Shown here: positions 53,012 through 63,033 of the stretch, piece by piece
How positions within the stretch are numbered: the first letter of the stretch is position 1
Layout of the letters: each line of letters begins with the position of its first letter
Assembly (NCBI RefSeq): GCF_007655255.1
Contig: NZ_VMYE01000016.1
Coordinates: 1 to 64,000, forward strand
From: Extensimonas perlucida
GTDB taxonomy: Bacteria > Pseudomonadota > Gammaproteobacteria > Burkholderiales > Burkholderiaceae_C
Length of the DNA: 64,000 bases
Reading direction: 5' to 3'
The notes under the pieces: model-generated
What the model was told of the DNA's origin: nothing
Databases searched by the model: none
Seen by the model: only the letters and a program-made list of their open reading frames with translations
Made by a program: the position numbers and the translations under genes

Positions 53012-55681
53012 GTGCTTGCCATGAATGTCCATCGATCTCTTCCTCCGCGCGGGTCTGCCGCAGCTCCTGCAGACGAGGATCCACAGGAAAGCGCGGAGTG
53101 GCGCGATGCATTCATTGCCTTGCTGACCCATGCCGGGCCACAGCGCGCGCTCCATATGCTCGACCTGCTGGCGCAAACGGCACGCCAGTGTGGCGTGGGC
53201 TGGAAGCCGACCCTGAACACCCCTTATGTGAACACCATCGCGGCACAGGATCAGCCTGTGTTTCCGGGCGATCTGGCCATCGAAGAGCGCCTAGCATCCA
53301 TCATGCGCTGGAACGCCCTTGCGATGGTGGTGCGCGCCAACCAGGCCTATGGCGAGCTCGGCGGTCACATCGCCAGTTATGCCAGCGCTGCCGATCTGTT
53401 CGAGACGGGTTTCAACCACTTTTTCCATGCCCGCGAAGGCTTGGGGCCAGGACAGCACCGCGGCGATCTGGTGTTTTTTCAGCCACACAGCGCGCCCGGT
53501 GTGTATGCACGCGCTTTCCTCGAGGGTTTTTTTTCCGAGCAGGACTTGCAGCACTATCGGCGCGAGATCATCGCGCCCCATACGGGCGCTCGGGGCCTGT
53601 CCAGTTACCCGCACCCCTGGCTCATGCCCGATTTCTGGCAATTTCCGACCGGCTCCATGGGCATCGGGCCCATCAGTTCCATCTACCACGCGCGCTTCAT
53701 GCGCTATCTCACGCATCGCGGTCTGCTCGACAACGCTGGCCGCAAGGTCTGGGGCGTGTTCGGCGACGGCGAGATGGATGAGCCCGAATCCATGAGCGCT
53801 TTGACCCTGGCTGCGCGCGAGTCCCTCGACAACCTGGTGTGGGTGGTGAATTGCAACCTGCAACGTCTCGATGGCCCGGTGCGCGGCAACGGCCGCATCA
53901 TCGACGAACTCGAACGCCTGTTCGCTGGCGCGGGCTGGAACGTCATCAAGCTGCTGTGGGGCAGCGACTGGGATGGTCTGTTTGCGCGCGACCACACGGG
54001 GGCGCTGTTGCGCGCGCTCGAAGAAACCGTGGATGGGCAGATGCAGACCTTTGCCGCCAAGGATGGGCGCTTCAACCGCGAGCATTTCTTCGGCCAGACG
54101 CCTGAGCTTGCGCATCTTGCACAAGGCATGACGGACGAGCAGATCGACCGGCTGCGCCGCGGCGGGCACGACATGGTCAAGATTTATGCCGCCTACGCTG
54201 CCGCAGCAGCGCACACGGGCCAGCCCACGGTGATCCTGGCGCACACCAAGAAAGGCTATGGCATGGGCCAAGCCGGGCAAGGCAAGATGACCACGCACAG
54301 CCAGAAAAAACTCGATGAAAGCGAGCTGCTTGCTTTTCGCAACCGCTTCAACCTGCCGCTGAGCGACGCGCAAACCACGGGCCTTGCGTTTTACCGTCCC
54401 GCGCCGCAAAGCCCTGAAATGCAGTACCTGCACCAGCGCCGTGCACAGCTCGGCGGCTATTTGCCGCGCCGTGAAACCGCCTGCGACTTGTTGCCGGTGC
54501 CGCCTGCACAGAGTTACGCCAGATTTGCCCTGCAAGCCGATGGCAAGGAAATGAGCACCACCATGGCGTTTGTGCGCATGCTCGGCAACTTGCTCAAAGA
54601 CCCGCAGCTCGGCCCGCGCATCGTGCCCATCGTGGCCGATGAGGCCCGCACCTTCGGCATGGCCAACCTGTTCAAGCAGGTAGGAATTTACTCCAGCCTG
54701 GGTCAGCGTTACGCCCCTGAAGACATAGGCTCCGTGCTCAGCTATCGCGAGGCGCTGGACGGGCAAATACTCGAAGAAGGCATCAGCGAGGCCGGCGCAC
54801 TGGCCAGTTGGACGGCGGCCGCCACCAGCTATAGCGTGCACGGCTTGGCCATGCTGCCGTTTTACATCTACTACTCGATGTTCGGCTTTCAGCGCGTGGG
54901 CGACGCCATCTGGGCTGCCGCCGATCAGCGTGCCCGGGGCTTTTTACTGGGCGCCACTTCGGGCCGCACGACACTCGCGGGCGAAGGCTTGCAACACCAG
55001 GACGGCAGCAGCCACCTCGTGGCTGCGACCATCCCAAACTGCAAGGCCTATGACCCCGCCTTCGCTGGCGAGCTCGCCGTGCTGCTTGAACATGGTATGC
55101 GCGAGATGCTGGTCGAGCAGCGCGACGTCTTCTACTACATCACGCTCATGAACGAAAACTACGCCCAGCCCAGCTTGGATGATGCTGCCGTCGAAGGGGT
55201 GCTGCGTGGTTGCTATGTTTATAAAAGCTACTCAAGCAATACAGAAGCGCACGAGAGGCCGATTTCATCTCAAACTGTGACCTTGCTCGGTTCTGGCGCC
55301 ATCCTGACCGAAGTGTGCAAGGCTGCCGAGCAACTGGCTGCCGAAGGCATCCAGGCCACTGTGCTCAGCGTGACGAGCTGGAGCGAGCTGGCGCGGGACG
55401 CGCAGGCTTGCACGCAGCAAAAAATGGCGGGCGAATCCAGCGCGAGCGTGCCCTGGCTGCTACAGCAATTGCAAAAAACGCAGGGCCCGGTAATTGCTGC
55501 AAGCGATTATGTGCGCGCCGTGCCCGAGAGCATCCGCGCCTGGATTCCGGCGCCGCGTCCCTACCTCACCCTGGGCACCGACGGTTTCGGGCGCAGCGAT
55601 ACCCGTGCGGCCTTGCGTGATTTTTTTGCCGTCGATGCGGCGCACATCGTCCAAGCGGCGCACCACGCGCTCATGCTGTAA
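53012..55681 (+). CDS. Homodimeric 2-oxoacid dehydrogenase E1 (AceE/MdeB type)
   Basis: The 889-residue thiamine-diphosphate enzyme has the AceE layout: SYASAADLFETGFNHFF, the ThDP motif GDGEMDEPES to NCNLQRLDGPVRGN, DEARTFGM, and a transketolase C-terminal domain (LGSGAILTEV; TDGFGRSDTR). No E2 or E3 gene is near, and the Lrp gene diverges, so it may be an MdeB-like 2-oxobutyrate dehydrogenase rather than the main AceE. The start is GTG at 53012 with AAGG five bases upstream; ATG at 53021 is the alternative. Repeat copy E codes residues about 734-753. It overlaps mtfA tail-to-tail by 11 bases. Confidence 0.88.
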   Translation: MLAMNVHRSLPPRGSAAAPADEDPQESAEWRDAFIALLTHAGPQRALHMLDLLAQTARQCGVGWKPTLNTPYVNTIAAQDQPVFPGDLAIEERLASIMRWNALAMVVRANQAYGELGGHIASYASAADLFETGFNHFFHAREGLGPGQHRGDLVFFQPHSAPGVYARAFLEGFFSEQDLQHYRREIIAPHTGARGLSSYPHPWLMPDFWQFPTGSMGIGPISSIYHARFMRYLTHRGLLDNAGRKVWGVFGDGEMDEPESMSALTLAARESLDNLVWVVNCNLQRLDGPVRGNGRIIDELERLFAGAGWNVIKLLWGSDWDGLFARDHTGALLRALEETVDGQMQTFAAKDGRFNREHFFGQTPELAHLAQGMTDEQIDRLRRGGHDMVKIYAAYAAAAAHTGQPTVILAHTKKGYGMGQAGQGKMTTHSQKKLDESELLAFRNRFNLPLSDAQTTGLAFYRPAPQSPEMQYLHQRRAQLGGYLPRRETACDLLPVPPAQSYARFALQADGKEMSTTMAFVRMLGNLLKDPQLGPRIVPIVADEARTFGMANLFKQVGIYSSLGQRYAPEDIGSVLSYREALDGQILEEGISEAGALASWTAAATSYSVHGLAMLPFYIYYSMFGFQRVGDAIWAAADQRARGFLLGATSGRTTLAGEGLQHQDGSSHLVAATIPNCKAYDPAFAGELAVLLEHGMREMLVEQRDVFYYITLMNENYAQPSLDDAAVEGVLRGCYVYKSYSSNTEAHERPISSQTVTLLGSGAILTEVCKAAEQLAAEGIQATVLSVTSWSELARDAQACTQQKMAGESSASVPWLLQQLQKTQGPVIAASDYVRAVPESIRAWIPAPRPYLTLGTDGFGRSDTRAALRDFFAVDAAHIVQAAHHALML
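55212..55270. repeat. Copy E of the ~55-bp repeat, inside the E1 gene (reverse orientation)
   Basis: The reverse complement reads GAAATCGGCCTCTCGTGCGC, then TTGAGTAGCTTTTATAAACA, in line with the other copies. It stays in frame and codes VYKSYSSNTEAHERPISS, just before the conserved TLLGSGAIL. Confidence 0.68.
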
Positions 55682-56495
55682 AGAAAGCGTCCAGCAAAGG
55701 CACGAGCGTCGCAAACTCCTGCGCAAAGCGCGCGCGGTTGACGAAATACGCCTCGCAGGCCACGGCAAAAAACTCCGCGGGGCCCGTGGCCGCGTAGGCG
55801 TCCAGCCAGGGCCAGTCGGCGCCGAAGCGTTCGGCCAGGATCACGCGCTCACGAAAATCCGCGTAAGCCGGCGCCCAGGCTGCATGCCAGCAGGCGCGCG
55901 CGGTCTTCACGCTGCGCGTGCCCATGAAGCCCTTGGGCAGCGGCGGGCAGCCGTCGGCCGCGCCGTCGCGCATGTCGAGCTTGTGCGCGAACTCGTGGAT
56001 CACCACGTTCGCGCCCTGCGCCGCGGTGTGTGCGCCCGCGGCCACGTCGGGCCAGCTGAGCATCACGGGGCCCTGCTGCATGGCCTCGCCGGTCAGCACC
56101 TCGCGGTAGCGGTGCACCACGCCCGCCTCGTCCATCGCTTCGCGCTGCGCCACGGCGGGGCCGGGGTGCAGCACGATGCCGACGAAGCCATCCCACCAAC
56201 GCAGCGCCTGCGCGGGCGGCCCCCAGTGCAGCAAGAGCACGCAGGCTTGCGCGGCAACTTGCAGCGCCATGGCGTCCGTCACCTGTAAACCGTGCGCGCC
56301 GTGAAACTCCTTGTGCCGCAAAAACAGCGCGCTCAAGGTGCACAGCTTTTGCTGCTCCTCGGGCGCCAAGGCGGCCAGGAAGGGGTAGGTGTGCAGCGTC
56401 TGCTGCCACAGCGCCGGAGCGATCTCTGGCACGCTACGCCAGCGCGCAAGCAACGCCTGCGCGCTGCGCCGCCAAGCCTGCCCGAACGTCGCCAT
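55671..56495 (-). CDS. mtfA: MtfA-like zinc peptidase (M90 family)
   Basis: The 274-residue protein has the HExxH zinc site in VVIHEFAHKLD near residue 170 and a later acidic ligand in the AEFFAVACEAYF block. In E. coli MtfA acts on the Mlc regulator of glucose uptake; that partner may not exist here. Length is normal. It lies 21 bases upstream-overlap-free of the lpxH stop and converges on the E1 gene. Confidence 0.93.
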   Translation of the reverse strand: MATFGQAWRRSAQALLARWRSVPEIAPALWQQTLHTYPFLAALAPEEQQKLCTLSALFLRHKEFHGAHGLQVTDAMALQVAAQACVLLLHWGPPAQALRWWDGFVGIVLHPGPAVAQREAMDEAGVVHRYREVLTGEAMQQGPVMLSWPDVAAGAHTAAQGANVVIHEFAHKLDMRDGAADGCPPLPKGFMGTRSVKTARACWHAAWAPAYADFRERVILAERFGADWPWLDAYAATGPAEFFAVACEAYFVNRARFAQEFATLVPLLDAFFTA

Positions 56496-56516
56496 GGCTG
56501 CGGAGTGGGCCTTGGT

Positions 56517-57380
56517 TCAGCCTTGCGGCCAAGCTTCGCGCGTCAGATCGTGGCGCGCGAAGCCTTGGGCGTCGAGGCGCAGCACCTCGGCGCGCGGCGG
56601 CGTGGCGGACAGGTCCCAGTCGCTGAGCACCACGCGCCGGCCCTCGGGCGCGAGCGCGTGCGCGCCCGGGCGATGCGTGTGGCCGTGCAGCAGCCACTGC
56701 GCCTTGGCGGTGCGCAGCCAGGCGCGCGCGGCGGCGTCATCGACGTCGGCATACCCGGCGCCTGATTCTGCGTGTTTGCGCGCGCTGCTTTGCGCGCGCA
56801 TGCCGCGCGCCTGCGCCCGGCGCGCGGGCAAAGGCTGGGCCAGAAAGCGCTGCTGCCACGCGGGCGCGCGCGCCTGGGCGCGAAAGCGCTGGTAGTCCAC
56901 GTCGTCCACGCAGAGCTGGTCGCCGTGGCTCAGCAAGATGCGCTGCCCGGCGAACACCAGCACCGTGGGGTCGGCCAGCAGCGTAAGGCCACAGGCGCGC
57001 GCAAAGCCTGCGCCGGCCAGAAAGTCGCGGTTGCCCACCATGAAATACACAGGCAGGCGCTGCGCCGTGGCGCGGAGGATGGCGCAGCATTCGGCCTCGA
57101 AGCTGGCTCCACCGACCGCATCGTCCGCACCAGATGCCTCGGAAGCCGCTTCGCTCCCCGTGGCTTCGATCGCATCGTCACCGACCCAGACTTCAAACAG
57201 GTCGCCCAAGATGAACAGCGCGCTCGCCTGTGTGCGCTGCATGTAGTCGCGCCACACGGCAAACGTGGCGCGCTCGGGTGCCTGCAGGTGCAGGTCGGAG
57301 ATGAAGTCGAGCGTGTGCCAGCCTGCGGGGGCGACGAGTTCTTCGGGGGCTGACTCGCAGCGCGGCAGGCCGAGCGACAT
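56517..57380 (-). CDS. lpxH: UDP-2,3-diacylglucosamine diphosphatase
   Basis: LpxH makes lipid X in lipid A synthesis. The calcineurin-like metal motifs are FISDLHLQ near residue 28, GDLFEVWVGDD, GNRDFL, LSHGDQLC and HGHTHRPG. The product is 287 residues against about 240-260 usual; an Ala/Ser/Glu-rich insert sits after GDD (about 75-92). A Gram-negative outer membrane is implied. Confidence 0.95.
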   Translation of the reverse strand: MSLGLPRCESAPEELVAPAGWHTLDFISDLHLQAPERATFAVWRDYMQRTQASALFILGDLFEVWVGDDAIEATGSEAASEASGADDAVGGASFEAECCAILRATAQRLPVYFMVGNRDFLAGAGFARACGLTLLADPTVLVFAGQRILLSHGDQLCVDDVDYQRFRAQARAPAWQQRFLAQPLPARRAQARGMRAQSSARKHAESGAGYADVDDAAARAWLRTAKAQWLLHGHTHRPGAHALAPEGRRVVLSDWDLSATPPRAEVLRLDAQGFARHDLTREAWPQG

Positions 57381-57392
57381 GGCGCAAAAAAA

Positions 57393-57899
57393 TCAGAGCG
57401 CGACGGCTTTTTCGATCACCACGTCGGTCTTGGGCACGTCGTCGTGGAAGCCCTTGCGGCCCGTGGGCACGGCCTTGATCTTGTCCACCACGTCGGCGCC
57501 GTCAATGACCTTGCCGAACACCGCATAGCCCCAGCCCTGCGCGGTCGGTGCGGTGAAGTTCAGGAAGCCGTTGTCGGCCACGTTGATGAAAAACTGCGCC
57601 GTGGCCGAGTGCGGGTCGCTGGTGCGCGCCATGGCGATGGTGTAGGTGTCGTTCTTCAGGCCGTTGTTGGCCTCATTGTCGATCGGCGCATCGGTGCCCT
57701 TTTGCTGCATGCCGGGCTCGAAGCCGCCGCCCTGGATCATGAACCCGGGGATCACGCGGTGGAAGATGGTGTTGTCGTAGTGGCCTTTTTGCACGTAGGA
57801 CAAAAAGTTGGCCACGGTCTTGGGCGCCTTGTCGGCGTCGAGTTCGAGCGTGATGGTGCCGTAGCCGGCGATGTGCAGTTCGACGCGGGGATTGCTCAT
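57393..57899 (-). CDS. ppiB: Cytoplasmic cyclophilin peptidyl-prolyl isomerase
   Basis: The 168-residue cyclophilin has no signal peptide. Conserved blocks are [32 protein letters not shown] and [11 protein letters not shown]. It lies 12 bases before lpxH and 35 after its exported paralogue, so the pair probably arose by duplication. Confidence 0.96.
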   Translation of the reverse strand: MSNPRVELHIAGYGTITLELDADKAPKTVANFLSYVQKGHYDNTIFHRVIPGFMIQGGGFEPGMQQKGTDAPIDNEANNGLKNDTYTIAMARTSDPHSATAQFFINVADNGFLNFTAPTAQGWGYAVFGKVIDGADVVDKIKAVPTGRKGFHDDVPKTDVVIEKAVAL

Positions 57900-57934
57900 G
57901 GTGGGGGCTTTCTTTGAAAAAACAGGAAGGGAAG

Positions 57935-58519
57935 TTACTTGACTTCGGTGGCAGAAAGAATGGTCACGGGCGTGAGCGGCACGTTCTGGTACATGCCGCG
58001 GTTGCCCGTGGGCACGGCCTTGATTTTGTCCACCACGTCTCTGCCGCGCACCACCTTGCCGAACACGGCGTAACCGTAGCCGTCGGGCTGCGGGGCGTCG
58101 AGCATGGGGTTGTTTTGCACGTTGATGAAAAACTGCGCCGTCGCAGAGTCGGGCGCCGCGGTGCGCGCCATGGCCACGGTGTAGGCCTCGTTCTTCAGGC
58201 CGTTGCCTGCCTCCAGCACGATGGGTGCGCGTGTGGGCTTTTGCTGCATGTCGGGCGTGAAGCCGCCGCCTTGGATCATGAAGCCGTCGATCACGCGGTG
58301 GAAGACCGTGCCGTCGTAGTGCCGCTCACGCACGTATTGCAAAAAATTCTCCACCGTGCGCGGCGCCTTGGCCGGGTTCAATTCGAGCACGATGTCGCCC
58401 ATGCTGGTGGTCAGTTGGACGCGCGGCGCGGTTTGCGCCTGCGCCGTAGAGACTCCTGAAACAAGAGCTGCCAGCACAATACCAGCAAGGGTAAACGTGG
58501 TTTTTCGTTTGGAAATCAT
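57935..58519 (-). CDS. ppiA: Exported cyclophilin peptidyl-prolyl isomerase
   Basis: The 194-residue cyclophilin has a signal peptide (start [19 protein letters not shown], likely cut after AQA) and the blocks [15 protein letters not shown] and TAQFFINV. It should act in the periplasm. The start at 58519 is preferred to a longer frame with no family match. It is first of a run ppiA-ppiB-lpxH-mtfA. Confidence 0.94.
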   Translation of the reverse strand: MISKRKTTFTLAGIVLAALVSGVSTAQAQTAPRVQLTTSMGDIVLELNPAKAPRTVENFLQYVRERHYDGTVFHRVIDGFMIQGGGFTPDMQQKPTRAPIVLEAGNGLKNEAYTVAMARTAAPDSATAQFFINVQNNPMLDAPQPDGYGYAVFGKVVRGRDVVDKIKAVPTGNRGMYQNVPLTPVTILSATEVK

Positions 58520-58624
58520 GGGAAACTCGTGAAGGATGTAGCGCAGCTTGCCTGGCTTGCACACAGGCGCCGCACGCGAGACCTCGTTGGGTACCGCACA
58601 CCGCTGCGATGTGCGCACAAAAGC

Positions 58625-59209
58625 TTATTTGCGCACCGCCGAGGCGGAACTGCGGGTGGTCGAGGCCGGTCGCTGAAACAGTTCGCGCAGCAAGGCCAGC
58701 TTGGGTTTGACCGTGGTGTTGTTCGGGTCGAGCTGCATCGCCTTGGCGTAGGACTGTTGGGCCAGGCGCGCATAAATGTCGCCCAGGTTCTCGTGCGCCG
58801 TGGCGTAGGAGGGGTTGTTGCGCACGGCCATCTCGAGCGCGATGCGCGCCTTGTCGAGCTGGTTTTGCTGCGCATAGAGCACGGCCAGGTTGTTGTACGG
58901 CTCTGGCAGTTCGGGATAGTCCTGCGTGAGCTGGGTAAAGCTCGCGATGGCGTCTTCGGCCCTGCCCGCATCAGACTGGGCCACGCCGCGCAAAAAGCGC
59001 AGCTGCGGGTCGCGCGGGTTGGCGGCCAGGCGCTGTTCGATCTGCGTGAGCGCCTCGCCGGGCTTGCCCGCCCGGAGCAATTGGGTGATGGCGGCGTAGT
59101 CCCCGGCGGTCTGCGCCTGCGCCACGCCAACGGCCAGCAACGCCGCCAAGGCCAGCAGGCGCAGCAGCCACGAAAAAGTGCAATCAAAAGCGCAATAGGC
59201 AGGCTTCAT
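58625..59209 (-). CDS. Exported TPR-repeat protein
   Basis: The 194-residue product starts [10 protein letters not shown] with a hydrophobic signal segment (about 12-33, ending VAQAQ). Three or four TPR units follow ([44 protein letters not shown]). It is a probable periplasmic scaffold. Its start lies opposite the cysS leader, so the genes diverge. Function is unknown. Confidence 0.88.
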   Translation of the reverse strand: MKPAYCAFDCTFSWLLRLLALAALLAVGVAQAQTAGDYAAITQLLRAGKPGEALTQIEQRLAANPRDPQLRFLRGVAQSDAGRAEDAIASFTQLTQDYPELPEPYNNLAVLYAQQNQLDKARIALEMAVRNNPSYATAHENLGDIYARLAQQSYAKAMQLDPNNTTVKPKLALLRELFQRPASTTRSSASAVRK

Positions 59210-59477
59210 GAGCGGGAAAGCTAGGGTGGATAAGGCAGGATTCTGGCGCGCGCCAAGTGCTCCGCAGGCAAGAGGCGGGCAAGGGGCGGGCTTTATACTG
59301 CGGCCGATTGTAGCGAAGGGGGCATGGCGACGCCGCGCCGCTACCGCCTCGCATTGCTCTGCGAGTCTGGCTGCGGTCTGCCTTTCGACGGGTGTTTTGC
59401 GCGCCGTGGCGCAATCGCCCGAGCCCGCGACAGCCATCGCCCCTGCCCACGCTTGCGGCCTTTTCCCCTGGATTTTC

Positions 59478-60929
59478 ATGACCCTGCGTATTTACAACAC
59501 GCTTTCGCGTGCTTTGGAGGAGTTTTCCCCGCTCGAGCCCGGCCATGTACGCATGTACGTGTGCGGCATGACGATTTACGACCTTTGCCACATCGGCCAC
59601 GCGCGCATGATGATGGCCTTCGACGTGGTGCAGCGCTGGCTCAAGGCAAGCGGCTGGCGCGTGACCTACGTGCGCAACATCACCGACATCGACGACAAAA
59701 TCATCCGCCGCGCGCTCGAGCGCGGCATCACGATCCGCGCGCTGACCGACGAGATGACCGCCGCCATGCACGCCGACACGGCCGCGCTGGGCATAGAGCC
59801 GCCCACCTTGGAGCCGCGCGCCACCGACTACATCCCGCAGATGCTCTCCATGATAGGCACGCTGGAGCACAAGGGGCTGGCCTACCGCGCGCGCAGCGGT
59901 GACGTGAACTACGCCGTGCGCAAATTCCCCGGCTACGGCAAGCTCTCGGGCAAGTCGCTCGACGAGTTGCGCGCCGGCGAGCGCGTGGCCGTGAGCGACG
60001 ACAAGCAGGACCCGCTCGACTTCGTGCTCTGGAAGTCCGCCAAGCCCGAGGAGCCGCCCGAGGCCAAGTGGGACAGCCCCTACGGCCCGGGCCGCCCGGG
60101 CTGGCACATCGAGTGTTCGGCCATGAGCTGCGCGACGCTGGGCGAGACCTTCGACATCCACGGCGGCGGCGCCGACCTGCAGTTTCCGCACCACGAAAAC
60201 GAAATCGCCCAGAGCGAAGGCGCCACCGACAAGCCGCCCGCGCGCTTTTGGGTGCACAACGGCTTCGTGCGCGTGGACAACGAAAAAATGAGCAAATCGC
60301 TCGGCAACTTCTTCACCATCCGCGAGGTGCTGCAGCGCTACGACGCCGAAACCGTGCGCTTTTTCCTCGTGCGCACGCACTACCGCAGCGCGCTCAACTA
60401 CAGCGACGCGCACCTCGACGATGCACGTCAGGCGCTCAAGCGGCTTTACACGGCGCTGAGTTTGGCAGCGCCTGCCCAGCCTAGCGCGCCTGCCCAGATC
60501 GACTGGGCCGACACGTGGGCCGCGCGCTTCAAGGCTGCGATGGACGAAGACTTCGGCACGCCCGAGGCCGTGGCCGTGCTGTTCGAGCTCGCGAGCGAGG
60601 TGAACCGCACGCGCTCGGCGCAGCTCGCGGCGCTGCTGCGCGCGCTGGGCGGCTGCCTGGGGCTGCTGCAGGGTGATCCGGATGCCTTCCTACAATGGCG
60701 CCCCTCCCCGCAAGTCATTGAACCTGGCTCGATAGGGGCGGGGGCGGCACTATCTGCTTCCTTGTCTGTGATGCGAAAAGAAGACATCGAAGCCCAGATC
60801 GCCGCGCGCGCCGCCGCGAAAAAAGCCAGGAACTTCGCCGAGGCCGACCGCATCCGCGCCGAGCTGCTGGCCCAAGGCATCGCGCTCAAAGATTCGCCCA
60901 CGGGCACGACCTGGGAAGCCGTGCGCTGA
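59478..60929 (+). CDS. cysS: Cysteinyl-tRNA synthetase
   Basis: CysRS (483 residues) charges tRNA-Cys. The HIGH motif is HIGHAR near residue 38. The zinc ligands are in MYVCGMT, HIECSAM and FPHHENE, and the KMSKS loop is EKMSKSLG. The start MTLRIYNTL at 59478 is the family start; 90 upstream codons are not conserved. A variable stretch before the C-terminal NFAEADRIR block (about residues 410-432) is longer than usual. Confidence 0.96.
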   Translation: MTLRIYNTLSRALEEFSPLEPGHVRMYVCGMTIYDLCHIGHARMMMAFDVVQRWLKASGWRVTYVRNITDIDDKIIRRALERGITIRALTDEMTAAMHADTAALGIEPPTLEPRATDYIPQMLSMIGTLEHKGLAYRARSGDVNYAVRKFPGYGKLSGKSLDELRAGERVAVSDDKQDPLDFVLWKSAKPEEPPEAKWDSPYGPGRPGWHIECSAMSCATLGETFDIHGGGADLQFPHHENEIAQSEGATDKPPARFWVHNGFVRVDNEKMSKSLGNFFTIREVLQRYDAETVRFFLVRTHYRSALNYSDAHLDDARQALKRLYTALSLAAPAQPSAPAQIDWADTWAARFKAAMDEDFGTPEAVAVLFELASEVNRTRSAQLAALLRALGGCLGLLQGDPDAFLQWRPSPQVIEPGSIGAGAALSASLSVMRKEDIEAQIAARAAAKKARNFAEADRIRAELLAQGIALKDSPTGTTWEAVR

Positions 60930-61089
60930 GAGGCTGAGAGTATTTCGTCCATGATCGCCTTGCACACCAAAACACCCCCGCTTGTCGTTGCAAATGTTCG
61001 CCATAGCCCGAGCTATGGCTGCGCTTTGCACCTCGCTCGGTGGCGTTTTGATGCGCCTTTCGGCCGCGGCCGAAAAACTCTCAGCCTCT
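60929..61089. repeat. Second structured repeat with inverted ends and central hairpin
   Basis: The ends 60929-60947 and 61071-61089 match in 18 of 19 bases as inverted repeats (AGAGGCTGAGAGT...). The centre has GCCATAGC/GCTATGGC (61000-61019), and a GGCCGCGGCC palindrome lies near the right end. The first base overlaps the cysS stop codon. The plan equals that of the 24064 element, though the end sequences differ. Confidence 0.7.
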
Positions 61090-61109
61090 GATGCCTTTTT
61101 GTATGAAAT

Positions 61110-61814
61110 ATGCCTTCGGTGCCCGTGGAACATGCCATGACAGCTTCTGAAAACGCAGCGCACGGGCCTGCCGCCGCGCCATTCACGCCCGCATCCACCA
61201 CCCCCCATTACTGGGGCGACGCCTGCAAGCACCTCATGCGCAAAGACCGGGTCATGAAGCGCCTGATCCCGCAGTTCGGCGACGCGCGGCTCGCTTCGCG
61301 CGGCGACGCTTTTTGCACGCTCGCGCGCAGCATCGTCGGCCAGCAGATTTCGGTCAAGGCCGCGCAATCGGTGTGGGAACGCTTTGCCGCGCTGCCCGAG
61401 CGCATGGTGCCGGCACAGGTGCTCAGGCTCAAGGTGGATGACATGCGCGCGGCGGGCCTGTCGGCACGCAAGGTCGATTACCTGGTCGATCTGGCGCTGC
61501 ACTTCGAGCAAGGGCAGCTGCACGTCAAGGACTGGTCGGCCATGGAGGACGAGGCCATCGTCGCCGAGCTCGTGGCGATCCGCGGCATAGGCCGCTGGAC
61601 GGCCGAGATGTTCCTGATCTTTCATCTCATGCGCCCCAACGTGCTGCCGCTCGACGATGTAGGCCTGCTCAAAGGCATCAGCCGCAACTACTTTTCCGGC
61701 GAGCCGGTAAGCCGCAGTGACGCGCGCGAGGTGGCCGAGGCCTGGAAGCCCTGGTGCAGCGTGGCGACTTGGTATATTTGGCGCTCGCTCGACCCGCTGC
61801 CCGTGGTGTATTGA
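61110..61814 (+). CDS. AlkA-like DNA-3-methyladenine glycosylase (HhH-GPD)
   Basis: The 234-residue base-excision enzyme has SIVGQQISVKAA and the helix-hairpin-helix IRGIGRWTAEMFLIF. A catalytic aspartate is in LPLDDVGLLKG. There is no iron-sulfur cysteine cluster. The first 25 residues are variable; the ATG at 61137 (MTASENA) is a possible start. Neither start has a strong ribosome site. Confidence 0.9.
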   Translation: MPSVPVEHAMTASENAAHGPAAAPFTPASTTPHYWGDACKHLMRKDRVMKRLIPQFGDARLASRGDAFCTLARSIVGQQISVKAAQSVWERFAALPERMVPAQVLRLKVDDMRAAGLSARKVDYLVDLALHFEQGQLHVKDWSAMEDEAIVAELVAIRGIGRWTAEMFLIFHLMRPNVLPLDDVGLLKGISRNYFSGEPVSRSDAREVAEAWKPWCSVATWYIWRSLDPLPVVY

Positions 61815-61892
61815 CCTGTCCATCCCCGCTTGCAGCATGGCAGCGCGGGACATTCGCGTGCCTCGATGGCACGTGCTCCTAGGAGAACGACG

Positions 61893-62870
61893 TTGGCAAA
61901 AAAAACCTTTCTCGATTTCGAGCAGCCCATTGCCGAACTCGAAACCAAAATCGAAGAGCTGCGCTACGTGCAAAACGAGAGCGCCGTCGATATTTCGGAA
62001 GAAATCGAACAGCTCAGCAAAAAAAGCCAGCAGCTCACCAAAGACATCTACAGCCACCTCTCGCCCTGGCAGATCACCAAGATCGCGCGCCACCCCGAGC
62101 GCCCCTACACGCTGGACTATGTGCGCGACATCTTCACCGACTTCGTCGAAATGCACGGCGACCGCCACTATGCCGATGACCAGTCCATCGTCGGCGGCCT
62201 GGCGCGCTTCAACGGCCACGCCTGCGTGGTGCTGGGCCACCAGAAAGGGCGCGACACCAAAGAGCGCACGCTGCGCAACTTCGGCATGAGCAAGCCAGAG
62301 GGCTACCGCAAGGCGCTGCGCCTCATGAAAACGGCGGAGAAATTTCACCTGCCCGTGTTCACCTTCGTGGACACGCCCGGCGCCTATCCCGGCATAGACG
62401 CCGAAGAGCGCGGCCAGTCCGAAGCCATTGGCCGCAACATCTTCGAGATGGCGCAGCTCGAAGTGCCCATCATCAGCACCATCATCGGCGAAGGGGGCTC
62501 GGGCGGCGCGCTCGCGATCGGTGTGGGCGATCAGCTACTGATGCTGCAATACGCGATCTACTCGGTCATCAGCCCCGAGGGCTGCGCCTCCATCCTCTGG
62601 AAAACCAACGAAAAAGCGCAGGAAGCCGCCGAAGCCCTGGGCATCACGGCGCATCGTCTCAAGGCGCTCGGGCTCATCGACAAGATCGTCAGCGAACCCG
62701 TGGGCGGCGCGCACCGCGACCCCAAGCAAATGTCGGCCTTTCTCAAGCGCGCGCTCGGCGAGGCGTACCGCCAGCTGGCCGACCTCAAGCCCAAGGAACT
62801 GGTCGAGCGCCGCTACGAGCGCCTCAAGAGCTACGGCCGCTTCAACGACACCAAGGCCGAGAGCGCATGA
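61893..62870 (+). CDS. accA: Acetyl-CoA carboxylase carboxyltransferase subunit alpha
   Basis: AccA (325 residues) works with AccD to carboxylate acetyl-CoA. It has the family N-terminus [36 protein letters not shown] and [12 protein letters not shown]. The start is TTG at 61893: AGGAGA at 61881-61886 is correctly spaced for it, and relatives begin at this point. Upstream in-frame ATG codons at 61830 and 61866 lack a ribosome site. Confidence 0.96.
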   Translation: MAKKTFLDFEQPIAELETKIEELRYVQNESAVDISEEIEQLSKKSQQLTKDIYSHLSPWQITKIARHPERPYTLDYVRDIFTDFVEMHGDRHYADDQSIVGGLARFNGHACVVLGHQKGRDTKERTLRNFGMSKPEGYRKALRLMKTAEKFHLPVFTFVDTPGAYPGIDAEERGQSEAIGRNIFEMAQLEVPIISTIIGEGGSGGALAIGVGDQLLMLQYAIYSVISPEGCASILWKTNEKAQEAAEALGITAHRLKALGLIDKIVSEPVGGAHRDPKQMSAFLKRALGEAYRQLADLKPKELVERRYERLKSYGRFNDTKAESA

Positions 62871-62877
62871 GCCGCGC

Positions 62878-62900
62878 GGGCGTTGCGCTGCGCAACGCCC
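62878..62900. terminator. Perfect hairpin after accA
   Basis: GGGCGTTGCG (62878-62887) pairs perfectly with 62891-62900 around a 3-base loop. There is no T run, so it may be a processing or pausing site rather than a full terminator. tilS starts 134 bases further on. Confidence 0.4.
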
Positions 62901-63033
62901 ATGCGCACGAGTGGCGCGCTGCAGGCGCTGGGCGCTGCAGGGGCCGGCAGCACCCGCGCCGCATCCTCGGTTGCGGACCCGCCAGCCACGCTGCGAGTCA
63001 TCGCGTTCCGTATTTCGCAGCCCGTTCTTCGCC

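Noticed and set aside
60700-60780. Possible seventh copy of the ~55-bp repeat in the variable stretch of cysS
   Set aside because: It shares only short pieces (GGCTC, CTATCTGC) and lacks the AGCGC core, so I cannot align it to the other copies.
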